Positions 46,311 through 54,147 of a stretch of DNA of 64,000 nucleotides are shown here, one piece after another; within the stretch, counting starts at the first letter, position 1; each line of letters begins with the position of its first letter. The notes beneath the pieces are model-generated. The model was not told the origin of the DNA. It saw only the letters and a program-made list of their open reading frames with translations, and did not search any database. Source of the DNA: Siminovitchia acidinfaciens (GTDB lineage: Bacteria > Bacillota > Bacilli > Bacillales > Bacillaceae_C); contig NZ_QYTV02000001.1 in the NCBI RefSeq assembly GCF_003605385.1, positions 150,946 through 214,945 of the forward strand. Reading direction: 5' to 3'. Both the position numbers and the translations under genes were made by a program.

Positions 46311-47168
46311 ATGAGAGAGGAAGAAAAGAAGCGATCTTCTCTAAACAAGTTTTTTAAAAAGCGGTGGGTATTCCCGGCAATCTATCTTGCCAGTGCTGCA
46401 TTGCTCATTTCCATGATATTCTGGTATCAGACCGCCGGCAATAATACAGCTGATAAGGCTAAATTGACGGAGGAAGGTAAAGAGCTTACAGGCATGCATG
46501 ACAATGACACAGTCATTGAAGTTAACCAGTCATTTGAAAATGTCTCGGTTCCTGTGAAAAATCAAGACGAAGTGGATTACGTCACACAATTCTACGATTC
46601 CAACGCATCAATGGACGAGCAGGAAGCGGCACTCATTGTTGATGGTAACAAATATCGTCCAAACATGGGAATTGATATTGCCATGAAGGACGGTTCCGAG
46701 TTCGAAGTATTAGCTTCCCTCAGCGGGAAGGTTACTGCTGTCCGGAATGATTCGCTCCTTGGCAACGTCATTGAAGTGGAGCATGATAATGGTGTGAAGA
46801 CGATCTATCAATCGGTCAAAGACATGCAGGTCAAGTCGGGAGATGCTGTCAAGCAAGGGCAGGTGCTTGCTAAATCAGGTACAAGCCAGTTAAACAAGGA
46901 AGCAAAGAACCATGTTCATTTTGAAATTCGCAAAGACAACACGGCGCTAAATCCACTCGACTTTTTTGGGCAGCCGTTCACCGCTTTTGAAAATGTAGAC
47001 AAAGAGGCAGCTGACACAGAGAAGCAGGAAGATGCATCCGGCGAAACGGAGCAGGATCCTGCAGCAGGAGATTCTGAGCAGCAAGAGACTGATGCGGATA
47101 ATGATGGTCAGTCACAGGAGACTGATTCTCATGAAGAAGATCAGTCTAACCAAATGATAAATGAATAA
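46311..47168 (+). CDS. spoIIQ: Stage II sporulation protein Q
   Basis: 285 residues from ATG 46311, six bases after AGAGGTG; the open upstream part is unlike SpoIIQ. MREEEKKRSS and KKRWVFPAIYLASAALLI give the cytoplasmic stub and membrane anchor of the forespore. The M23/LytM domain keeps the Asp (GIDIA) and HVHFEI but has Asn where the first zinc His of HxGxD should be, as in other catalytically dead Bacillus SpoIIQ. Partners SpoIIIAH in the intercellular channel. The C-terminus is a Glu/Asp/Gln-rich tail. Confidence 0.95.
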   Translation: MREEEKKRSSLNKFFKKRWVFPAIYLASAALLISMIFWYQTAGNNTADKAKLTEEGKELTGMHDNDTVIEVNQSFENVSVPVKNQDEVDYVTQFYDSNASMDEQEAALIVDGNKYRPNMGIDIAMKDGSEFEVLASLSGKVTAVRNDSLLGNVIEVEHDNGVKTIYQSVKDMQVKSGDAVKQGQVLAKSGTSQLNKEAKNHVHFEIRKDNTALNPLDFFGQPFTAFENVDKEAADTEKQEDASGETEQDPAAGDSEQQETDADNDGQSQETDSHEEDQSNQMINE

Positions 47169-47178
47169 ATATTAAATC

Positions 47179-47207
47179 GACAGGCTTTGTTAAGGCCTGT
47201 CTTTTTT
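47179..47207 (+). terminator. Terminator of spoIIQ
   Basis: GACAGGC/GCCTGTC with nine-base loop and TTTTTT. Confidence 0.85.
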
Positions 47208-47562
47208 ATTTTTATAAAAAGAACCGATATGCTCATGAAAGCTTTTTATAACGAAAATATTTGTCCTCATCCTTGTCCTTATTGCCTTTTTCGAGCATAT
47301 ATCTTCGTGCGGACAAATAAGATGTACCAACACGATAAAAACAGAGAGTGCTTGAGGTGAGTAATCGTTTATTAGAGCCTACATTCAATTCGATATTTGT
47401 TCATTTCCTGTAAATGAGCTTGATTTGTAAAAGATGACTTCCTATTCGTACAGTATGCTGTGGAACAGAAGACAAGTTCCAAAAAAGCAGACCCAGTATG
47501 TATATACAAACGACGAGTCTCATTTCACACTCCTCACATCCAATTCAGGGAGGGCGAGTGGT
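47208..47562. other. Upstream region of spoIIID
   Basis: 355 bases with no repeat. The spoIIID frame is open back to ATG 47434, but that extension (MTSYSYSMLWNRRQ) is unlike SpoIIID and has no ribosome site. A mother-cell SigE promoter is expected here; I could not place one. Confidence 0.4.
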
Positions 47563-47823
47563 GTGCACGATTACATCAAAGAGCGAACGATCAAGATTGG
47601 AAAGTATATCGTGGAGACGAGAAAAACGGTTCGCATGATTGCGAAGGAGTTTGGCGTATCCAAAAGTACTGTCCACAAAGACTTGACCGAACGGCTTCCG
47701 GAATTGAACCCGGAGCTGGCCAACCAGGTGAAAGGCATTTTGGAATACCATAAATCAATCAGGCATCTTAGGGGAGGAGAGGCAACAAAGCAAAAATATA
47801 AGAAAGCCGAGCTTCAAAAATAA
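47563..47823 (+). CDS. spoIIID: Sporulation transcription regulator SpoIIID
   Basis: 86 residues from GTG 47563, eight bases after GGGAGGG. Nearly identical to the B. subtilis protein in HDYIKERTIKIGKYIVETRK and the helix-turn-helix IAKEFGVSKSTVHKDLTERL; the basic tail HLRGGEATKQKYKK contacts DNA. Switches the mother cell from SigE to SigK programmes. Adjacent to mbl as in B. subtilis. Confidence 0.96.
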   Translation: MHDYIKERTIKIGKYIVETRKTVRMIAKEFGVSKSTVHKDLTERLPELNPELANQVKGILEYHKSIRHLRGGEATKQKYKKAELQK

Positions 47824-47833
47824 CTTTTTCTTA

Positions 47834-47860
47834 GGAGGAAGGCGTGTGCCTTCTTCTTTG
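47834..47860 (+). terminator. Terminator of spoIIID
   Basis: AGGAGGAAGGC pairs with GCCTTCTTCTT around GTGT, with G-U pairs at the base, then TTTG. Confidence 0.65.
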
Positions 47861-47959
47861 TTTATTCCATCTGGTTGGTGCTACGCCTAATCATTGATTT
47901 TTTATCTCATAGATTGGAGTGCTTTAGTACATGCGATTCGAAGCTGCTTTTGTCATCTT

Positions 47960-48268
47960 CTCAGCCTTACATATCCCGGTTTCTCCCTGATCAGCCGCCC
48001 TCCGCATTTCTCCTGTCCAGCTACGACGCCTAGCCCCTCGAGGTCATAAGCCAAACGCTGCTGTAGGCACAGGACGCCTTCTTCAGCGCTCGTCTTATGC
48101 TTGTCGGGGCTAATCAAGCGGTCTCCGCTTTTCTCCCTGTCCAGCTGCGGGCGGCAGGGGCTCGAGGTCGCTTCGGTCAAACCAATGAAGTCAAGGAACG
48201 ACTTCACTGGTTTGACCTCCAGCGCTTGTCCCCCCTAATCAGCCGCCCTCCGCTTTTCTCCCTATGTC
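47960..48268 (-). repeat. Family A repeats, tandem, upstream of mbl
   Basis: Two reverse-orientation units. Junctions read CTCCTGTCCAGCTACGACGC (near 48000), CTTTTCTCCCTGTCCAGCTG (near 48130) and CCGCTTTTCTCCCTATG (near 48255). The second unit carries the hairpin module CCAATGAAGTC/GACTTCACTGG beside GACCTCCAGCGCTTGTC, also seen in opposite orientation at 59600-59660. Translations of this module look like a short protein (GARGRFGQ) in both places, but this reflects the repeat. Confidence 0.8.
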
Positions 48269-48400
48269 AAAAAACCCAAAATTTTGTCAAACGCTCATTT
48301 CTTTTAGATACCTTGGTGTGTTAAAATATATAATTAGGGATATGTGTGTTCATCGACATTGTACATAATAAACTTTTTAATAAATGAAGGGGTAGTTAAT

Positions 48401-49402
48401 ATGTTTGCAAAAGATATCGGCATTGACTTGGGGACGGCTAATGTATTGATTCATGTGAAAGGCCAGGGTATTGTCTTGAATGAACCATCAGTCGTGGCAA
48501 TTGACAGAAATACAAATAAGGTCCTTGCGGTCGGCGAGGAAGCCAGGCGCATGGTCGGGCGTACTCCGGGGAATATCGTAGCCATTCGTCCCTTAAAGGA
48601 TGGGGTCATTGCCGATTTTGATGTTACGGAATCTATGTTGAAGCATTTTATCAACAAGCTGAATGTTAAGGGTTTTTTATCAAAGCCGCGCATTCTTATT
48701 TGCTGTCCGACAAACATCACAAGCGTAGAGCAGAAAGCTATCAGGGAAGCTGCTGAAAAAAGCGGCGGAAAAAAGATTTATCTTGAAGAAGAACCGAAAG
48801 TTGCGGCAATCGGCGCAGGCATGGATATTTTTCAGCCAAGCGGAAATATGGTCATCGACATCGGCGGAGGTACGACTGATGTTGCTGTCCTTTCAATGGG
48901 CGATATCGTTACTTCTGCTTCCATTAAAATGGCCGGAGACAATTTTGACAGCGATATTCTAAATTACGTGAAAAAAGAGTACAAGCTCTTAATCGGTGAA
49001 AGAACTGCAGAAAACGTGAAAATCAATATTGCCACTGTTTTCCCAGGCTCCAGGAACGAAGAAATGGAAATACGCGGCCGCGATATGGTCAACGGTCTTC
49101 CACGGACAATCACAGTCACTACCAAAGAAATTGAAGAGGCATTAAAAGAATCTGTCGATGTTATCGTTCAGGCAGCTAAAAACGTTTTGGAAAAAACGCC
49201 ACCAGAGCTTTCAGCAGATATCATAGACAGAGGTGTCATCCTTACAGGCGGGGGAGCACTTCTGCATGGAATTGATCAACTGCTTGCAGAGGAGCTGCGT
49301 GTACCAGTATTAGTGGCTGATGAGCCGTTGGATGCAGTTGCGATAGGAACCGGCATCATGCTCGAGAATATTGACCGGATTGACAAGCGTAGTTTAGTTT
49401 AA
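48401..49402 (+). CDS. mbl: Rod-shape MreB-like protein Mbl
   Basis: 333 residues from ATG 48401 with GAAGGGG upstream. Actin fold: phosphate loops IGIDLGTANVLIHVKG and MVIDIGGGTTDVAVLS, adenosine motif GVILTGGGALLHGID. The position after spoIIID and the residues MFAKDIGIDLGTANVLI identify Mbl rather than MreB. Directs lateral wall synthesis. Confidence 0.95.
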   Translation: MFAKDIGIDLGTANVLIHVKGQGIVLNEPSVVAIDRNTNKVLAVGEEARRMVGRTPGNIVAIRPLKDGVIADFDVTESMLKHFINKLNVKGFLSKPRILICCPTNITSVEQKAIREAAEKSGGKKIYLEEEPKVAAIGAGMDIFQPSGNMVIDIGGGTTDVAVLSMGDIVTSASIKMAGDNFDSDILNYVKKEYKLLIGERTAENVKINIATVFPGSRNEEMEIRGRDMVNGLPRTITVTTKEIEEALKESVDVIVQAAKNVLEKTPPELSADIIDRGVILTGGGALLHGIDQLLAEELRVPVLVADEPLDAVAIGTGIMLENIDRIDKRSLV

Positions 49403-49418
49403 ACGGGAGGCAGAAGTC

Positions 49419-50195
49419 ATGTTAAGAGGCTTTTTTACTGCAGCATCAGGGATGTACGCTTCACAGCGAAAAACCGAAATGATAACGAATAATATGGCCA
49501 ACGCCCAAACACCAGGGTTTAAGGCTGATTACTCCCATATACGGGCTTTTCCTGAAATGCTCATCGAGCGTTTCAATGCCGGGTCCAGCCGAAGCGAACA
49601 GGTTGGCACACTCCATACAGGTGTATATGTTCAAGAAGTCATACCACGGTTCATTCAAGGCGACTCCCTTCAGACGGATCGTCCTACTGATTTGGCACTC
49701 ATGGATCGAACAGATGGGACTGCTTTTTTTTCGGTGGAACAGAACAATGAAATAAAATACACACGAAACGGGAAGTTTACTGTCGATCCGGAGGGTATAT
49801 TAACTACAGAGAACGGATGGCCTGTCCTTGATGCGAATGGCAACCGGATCAGGGTTGCAAGCGAGCAGTTTGAAGTGGATGAGGCGGGTTGGATTACAGA
49901 AAATGGCGTACAAGTTGCCCGATTGAGAATCGTACGGTCAGATAATCCCGAGGATCTTTCAAAAGAGGGAGACGGCCTCTTTAGTACAGATATTAATGCT
50001 GGACTTCCACTGGCTGAAAATGCCGACTTTACACTCTCCCAGGGATTTGTCGAGAAGTCGAATGTTGATGTTACCCGCTCGATGACTGACATGATCACTG
50101 CCTATCGGACTTTTGAGGCAAATCAAAAAATGCTGCAGGCATATGACCGAAGCCTTGATAAGGCAGTCAATGAAATTGGCCGGGTTAACGGATAA
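49419..50195 (+). CDS. flhO: Flagellar hook-basal body protein FlhO
   Basis: 258 residues with GGGAGG upstream. FlgG/FlgF family: N-terminal rod motif GFFTAASGMYASQRK with MITNNMANAQTPGFKADY, and C-terminal SNVDVTRSMTDMITAYRTFE. Distal rod or hook component. Cotranscribed with flhP (gap of 14 bases) and possibly with mbl (16 bases). Confidence 0.93.
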   Translation: MLRGFFTAASGMYASQRKTEMITNNMANAQTPGFKADYSHIRAFPEMLIERFNAGSSRSEQVGTLHTGVYVQEVIPRFIQGDSLQTDRPTDLALMDRTDGTAFFSVEQNNEIKYTRNGKFTVDPEGILTTENGWPVLDANGNRIRVASEQFEVDEAGWITENGVQVARLRIVRSDNPEDLSKEGDGLFSTDINAGLPLAENADFTLSQGFVEKSNVDVTRSMTDMITAYRTFEANQKMLQAYDRSLDKAVNEIGRVNG

Positions 50196-50209
50196 GTGGG
50201 TGAAGATGT

Positions 50210-51049
50210 ATGAATAGAACAATGATAACGGCCGTAAATACCCTTTCACAACTACAAAAACAAGTCGATTTGATTGGCCATAATATGGCAAATGCTGAAA
50301 CTACAGGATACAAAAAAAGAGAAGCTTCTTTTGCAGACCTTATGGCACAGCAGATCAACAACTATTCTTCCAGAGCCGACTCTGAAGTTGGCAGGGTTTC
50401 AGCTTTAGGAATCCGTCAAGGCATCGGCGCCAGGATTTCACAGACCGGAATGATTACAAAACAGGGTTCATTGAAGACAACTGACCGTCCCCTAGATTTA
50501 GCTTTTACCAAGGAAAATCAATATCTGAAGGTAAGGGTTCAAGAGGGTAATGACTCTCAAATCCAATTTACTCGTAATGGTGAACTGGATATTGTGAATA
50601 CAGGCGGCCAATGGATGCTTGCCACAAAAGACGGGCATCCGGTTTTAGACGAATACAATCAAGTGATTACTTTTTCTCAGAATGTAGAAAACGTAAAAAT
50701 GATTAGGCCCGGCACATTCGAAGTGAGAATGGGGAATGGTGAAAATGCCATTTTTCAATTGGGAGTAATTACTTTAAACAAGCCCCAGTTTATGGAGCAA
50801 AAGGGAAATTCGTATATAGGGCTTCCGGACCAATTGAACAATAACATAAATCTCGATGATATTTATGTTAATTTGACGGAAGAGGGAAGAGGAGAGATCT
50901 CCCTTCAACAGGGTGTTTTGGAAGTCTCCAATGTAGACATTGGAATTGAAATGACTGATTTGATGACAGTGCAACGGGCAATTCAATTTCAATCCAGATC
51001 CATTACATTGGCTGATCAAATGATGGGTCTAGTCAACGGGATACGGTAA
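50210..51049 (+). CDS. flhP: Flagellar hook-basal body protein FlhP
   Basis: 279 residues with GTGGGTGAAG upstream. Same architecture as FlhO: LSQLQKQVDLIGHNMANAET and SNVDIGIEMTDLMTVQRAIQ. Paralogous rod protein; the pair flhO-flhP is typical of Bacillus outside the main fla/che operon. Confidence 0.93.
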   Translation: MNRTMITAVNTLSQLQKQVDLIGHNMANAETTGYKKREASFADLMAQQINNYSSRADSEVGRVSALGIRQGIGARISQTGMITKQGSLKTTDRPLDLAFTKENQYLKVRVQEGNDSQIQFTRNGELDIVNTGGQWMLATKDGHPVLDEYNQVITFSQNVENVKMIRPGTFEVRMGNGENAIFQLGVITLNKPQFMEQKGNSYIGLPDQLNNNINLDDIYVNLTEEGRGEISLQQGVLEVSNVDIGIEMTDLMTVQRAIQFQSRSITLADQMMGLVNGIR

Positions 51050-51100
51050 TTTTTATCGCTCATTCTTCCAGGATCAAACAGCCAAAAGGAGTTTTTTTCT

Positions 51101-51379
51101 ATGACGGCTAAATTTATCAGCAAAGAACAAACTAAAACACGTGAGCAAACGGATAAAAAACGCAGCAAAGAAAAAAATGTTGATGAGTCTTTGAAGAAGA
51201 TCAAAGTTCGGCTCATCCCCATTTGGCTGAGGGTTTTGATTATCATATTTTTTACCGTAATCAGTCTGATTGCCGGCATCTTGGTCGGATATGCCGTCAT
51301 TGGCGATGGGAAACCCCAGGATGCATTAAAAAAGGAAACGTGGACTCATATTATCGACCTTGTGAATAAGGAAAAGTGA
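51101..51379 (+). CDS. EpuA-family small membrane protein
   Basis: 92 residues. A very basic and polar N-terminus (about 45 residues, rich in Lys/Glu/Thr) precedes RLIPIWLRVLIIIFFTVISL, a single helix, and a short tail. Databases label this family DNA-directed RNA polymerase subunit beta by historical transfer; nothing here supports a polymerase role. Conserved between flhP and fabZ. Confidence 0.8.
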   Translation: MTAKFISKEQTKTREQTDKKRSKEKNVDESLKKIKVRLIPIWLRVLIIIFFTVISLIAGILVGYAVIGDGKPQDALKKETWTHIIDLVNKEK

Positions 51380-51400
51380 AGGCTGTCTCAGCCTTTTTTT
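51379..51400 (+). terminator. Terminator after the EpuA-family gene
   Basis: AAGGCTG/CAGCCTT with a TCT loop and seven T. Confidence 0.8.
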
Positions 51401-51474
51401 ACTACATAGGTGAAGTGCATTTAATTATCTATCTAAGGTTTGGGGCATTATACATTGAACATTCTTAGAAACCC

Positions 51475-51645
51475 GGTTCGAAGGCGGGGAAACCTCGAAA
51501 ATGCTTAGCGCTTCCTTCATTCGCAGAAGCTGTTACTGGGTCCTTCGGGAGAAGCTTCATCCTTGAGACCCCTCCAGGACGCGATGCGGCCGGGGAGGCT
51601 CAAGCAAGACTGCGCAAAAGCGTCTGCCTGGAATGGTATCAATCT
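51475..51645 (+). repeat. Family B repeat upstream of fabZ
   Basis: GAAGGCGGGGAAACCTCGAA, AATGCTTAGCGCTTCC and GCGCAAAAGCGTCTGCCTGG then AATGG share ends with the 9110 and 32325 copies. Central part includes GAGACCCCTCCAGGACGCG. It ends about 40 bases before the fabZ ribosome site. Confidence 0.65.
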
Positions 51646-51695
51646 GATTTTTGCACATTTTTAGTTCAACATATATTATTTTGGAGGAATACATT

Positions 51696-52121
51696 ATGAT
51701 GGATATTCAACAAATCAAGGAAATCATCCCGCACCGCTACCCATTTCTTCTTGTAGATCGGATTCTCGAAATCGAGGAAGGCAAGAAGGCTGTCGGAATG
51801 AAAAATGTTTCAGCGAATGAAGAGTATTTTAATGGACATTTTCCGGATTATCCGGTCATGCCAGGTGTACTGATTGTCGAGGCGCTTGCTCAAGTGGGTG
51901 CTGTGGCGATGCTCAAAAAAGAAGAAAATCGCGGAAAGCTTGCGTTTTTTACCGGAATTGATAAATGTCGTTTTAAACGCCAGGTGAAGCCTGGTGATCA
52001 GCTTTTGCTGGAAGTGGAAATCATTCGTGTGAAAGGCCCGATCGGTAAAGGGAAGGGAATTGCCCGCGTGAATGACGAAGTGGTTTGTGAAGCAGAAATA
52101 ATGTTTGCTCTTGGAGAATAA
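51696..52121 (+). CDS. fabZ: 3-hydroxyacyl-ACP dehydratase FabZ
   Basis: 141 residues from ATG 51696 (ATG 51699 is also possible), after TTGGAGGA. Hot-dog fold: catalytic His48 in [20 protein letters not shown] and Glu62. Removes water from 3-hydroxyacyl-ACP in fatty-acid elongation. Confidence 0.96.
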   Translation: MMDIQQIKEIIPHRYPFLLVDRILEIEEGKKAVGMKNVSANEEYFNGHFPDYPVMPGVLIVEALAQVGAVAMLKKEENRGKLAFFTGIDKCRFKRQVKPGDQLLLEVEIIRVKGPIGKGKGIARVNDEVVCEAEIMFALGE

Positions 52122-52236
52122 CGGGAAATGAAAAACTGAAAGTGGGATAGATGGTAAAGTCTTAGAAAAAAAAAATGAAGAAATTTGGGGAATTTGGGAA
52201 AGCTAAAATCAGACCAAGCAGGTCCTATGTAAACGG

Positions 52237-52275
52237 AAATCGGACATCCGATTTTAACCCACATAAAGTGGGCCC
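52237..52275 (+). terminator. Hairpins between fabZ and the lipoprotein gene
   Basis: AAATCGGA-CA-TCCGATTT (52237-52254) and CCCAC/GTGGG (near 52258-52272). The first has a TTTT edge and may terminate fabZ. Confidence 0.5.
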
Positions 52276-52299
52276 AAAAATCTGAAAGGAGCTTACCAA

Positions 52300-52584
52300 A
52301 TGAATCCAAAGCTAGGAAAAATCATTGGGGCAGCGGCCCTGTCATCGTTACTTCTTGCAGGATGTGGAACCAATGATCAAGAGCCGCCGCCGCCGGCCAA
52401 CAACAATGGCGTCGAGGACAACAACGGTATCAATGATAATAATGATGGAGTCAATGATAACAACGGTGTCAACGACAATAACGATTTGAATGATAATAAC
52501 CTGGATAACAATGACGGTGTTGGCACGGATAACAACGGTATGGACAATAATAACAATCGTATGGATGAAGACGACAACAAATAG
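52300..52584 (+). CDS. Asn/Asp-rich low-complexity lipoprotein
   Basis: 94 residues with AAAGGAGC upstream. Signal peptide KIIGAAALSSLLLAGC ends in a lipobox, so a lipid-anchored surface protein. The mature part is almost only Asn, Asp, Gly and Val in irregular NDNNxGVND-like repeats. No fold or function can be assigned; acidic repeats suggest flexible spacer or cation binding. Bounded by its own terminator. Confidence 0.8.
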   Translation: MNPKLGKIIGAAALSSLLLAGCGTNDQEPPPPANNNGVEDNNGINDNNDGVNDNNGVNDNNDLNDNNLDNNDGVGTDNNGMDNNNNRMDEDDNK

Positions 52585-52585
52585 A

Positions 52586-52613
52586 AAAAAAGCGGGGGAT
52601 TCCCCGCTTTTTT
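52586..52613 (+). terminator. Terminator of the lipoprotein gene
   Basis: AGCGGGG/CCCCGCT flanked by A-run and T-run, so it may work in both directions. Confidence 0.9.
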
Positions 52614-52654
52614 CTATGGCCTGAATTTAGATTATATGGAAAGGTCCTAGTACA

Positions 52655-52712
52655 ACTTCCTGTGCTACGGTGCGTTTGCGTAGCAGGGCTATGCTCGTGC
52701 GCTTTTCTTTAT
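52655..52712 (-). repeat. Family A-like remnant
   Basis: CCTGTGCTACGGTGCGTTTG through GTGCGCTTTTC resembles a degraded family A end. It lies just outside the ywpF stop. Confidence 0.4.
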
Positions 52713-53137
52713 TCCTTGGAAACAGGCTGCTTCATTCTCATTCTTGCCTTAAATTCCCTTAATAGCTTCTCTCCGCTCAATCCTTCTTTGATCAAATCGT
52801 CCAGAAGCAATTCCAAATACTCGTTTCGACGTTTGCTCAGGCGACCTATAAATAATACGCTGATATGATCTTTCACTGGCCTGATGGAATGAACCGAGAC
52901 AGTGAAAGGAGCTGGATCGTTAGCAGCATGTGTAATAATTACCCGGATTTCAAATGGCGTGTTTTCTTCTTGAATTGATTCGAAATATGATTGAAATCTG
53001 TCAGCTACATAGGCTTCAATAATCCAGCTGCCTTCTTCATTCTCTTTATTAATGATCAACCCGTCTGTAAGTGGAATATTCTTCGCGTGCTTTTGTTCAT
53101 CGATGACTTGCAGGGCTACGATTTTAAATGTTTTCAA
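52709..53137 (-). CDS. ywpF: YwpF-like protein
   Basis: 142 residues from a TTG start with GGAGGAG eight bases upstream. MKTFKIVALQVIDEQK, IPLTDGLIINKENEEGSWII and the basic C-terminus fit the YwpF family. Located next to ssbB, as in B. subtilis. Function unknown. Confidence 0.85.
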   Translation of the reverse strand: MKTFKIVALQVIDEQKHAKNIPLTDGLIINKENEEGSWIIEAYVADRFQSYFESIQEENTPFEIRVIITHAANDPAPFTVSVHSIRPVKDHISVLFIGRLSKRRNEYLELLLDDLIKEGLSGEKLLREFKARMRMKQPVSKE

Positions 53138-53312
53138 ATCGAGTCTCCTCCATATGCTCTTTTATTAAGTATATCACTTTCTAATTTCCTCCACATAGCC
53201 ATACAAGATTATATTTTCGACAAGCTTTTTCAAAGTTTGATCTTTTTTTAAGAAGTATCAATATTCTTTTATAAATAAAGAAAAGTATTGATATTAGAAT
53301 TTTACATTCTGA

Positions 53313-53357
53313 AAAACTGTAATTTTCAAGATACATTTTGAATGAAAAGTGATTTTT
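53313..53357 (+). promoter_or_regulatory. ComK-type double box upstream of ssbB
   Basis: AAAACTGTAATTTT (53313-53326; one base longer than AAAA-N5-TTTT) and AAAAGTGATTTTT (53345-53357; exact AAAA-N5-TTTT) are separated by 18 bases, one of the spacings used by ComK. A TAAAAT at 53387-53392 could be the -10. Confidence 0.55.
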
Positions 53358-53421
53358 CGTCATTTTACATCCAGGAGTTTCGTCGATAAAATGTGGGTAC
53401 CAAAGGAAAAGGAGTGATTAT

Positions 53422-53805
53422 TTGATAAATCAAGTTACATTGGTAGGGAGGTTGACAAAAGATCCGGAGCTCCGTTACACGGTGGAAGGAAAGGCGGTAT
53501 TGAATATTACACTTGCTTTGAACCGCCATTACAGAAATGCCCAAGGAGAATATGATGCTGATTTTGTGCTGTGCACGCTTTGGAACAAGACTGCCGAAAA
53601 TACAGCGAAATACTGTAGTAAAGGGGCGATTATCGGAGTTACGGGGAAAATACAGACGAGGAATTACGAAGACCAGGATGGAAAAAGAGTTTATGTGACT
53701 GAGGTTGTTGCCGATTCTGTCAAGTTTATGGGTGGACGAACAAAAGCCGAAAGCCCTGCCGCATCAACTAGATCCGAAACAGGCTTAAGGGAGGTGAACG
53801 CTTGA
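53422..53805 (+). CDS. ssbB: Single-stranded DNA-binding protein SsbB
   Basis: 127 residues from TTG 53422 with AAAAGGAG upstream. OB fold ([19 protein letters not shown], then [20 protein letters not shown]). It lacks the long acidic C-terminal tail of SsbA, as expected for the competence paralogue. The upstream ComK-like site supports expression during transformation. Confidence 0.9.
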   Translation: MINQVTLVGRLTKDPELRYTVEGKAVLNITLALNRHYRNAQGEYDADFVLCTLWNKTAENTAKYCSKGAIIGVTGKIQTRNYEDQDGKRVYVTEVVADSVKFMGGRTKAESPAASTRSETGLREVNA

Positions 53806-53987
53806 GACGGACTGGCCAAGGTGATTCGCTGGAACTCCTTGTTAGTGACCTCATTTTTAAGCTTGGAAAAGCCAACCAGCAAATCCACACCCTTTCCCAA
53901 CGGGTTCATCAACTTGAACTTCTCTTAAACCAAACACCCGACCGTTTATCTTCAACTAAAGCATATGATCTTCTAGAGAAACACTGA
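53802..53987 (+). CDS. Small coiled-coil protein downstream of ssbB
   Basis: 61 residues from TTG 53802, overlapping the ssbB stop by four bases, with GGGAGGTGA about six bases upstream. Heptad-like [20 protein letters not shown] then [14 protein letters not shown] predicts a single coiled coil. I do not recognise it. The overlap and strong ribosome site argue that it is translated with ssbB. Confidence 0.65.
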   Translation: MRRTGQGDSLELLVSDLIFKLGKANQQIHTLSQRVHQLELLLNQTPDRLSSTKAYDLLEKH

Positions 53988-54048
53988 TCCCCGCTTCAGC
54001 CTCCATTGTCCAATTTCAGTATCCACGTTTTGCGCCCTCCAAATGGAA

Positions 54049-54077
54049 GACCAGCTGCAATCAGCTGGTCCTTTTTA
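54049..54077 (+). terminator. Terminator of the ssbB operon
   Basis: GACCAGCTG/CAGCTGGTC with loop CAAT, then CTTTTT. Confidence 0.9.
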
Positions 54078-54147
54078 ATCAAATCTATGCCTGTGGACAT
54101 ATTGGATTATGCTAAGTTTAGTTCCAACGCTAACTTCGCACTTTTCC

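Noticed and set aside
47434-47562. N-terminal extension of SpoIIID
   Set aside because: Not present in SpoIIID proteins; GTG 47563 has GGGAGGG at good spacing and matches the known N-terminus.
47953-48324. Short frames on both strands in the mbl upstream region, with a GARGRFGQ-like translation also found near 59600
   Set aside because: They lie wholly in family A repeats and match each other because the repeat module is shared. No ribosome sites.
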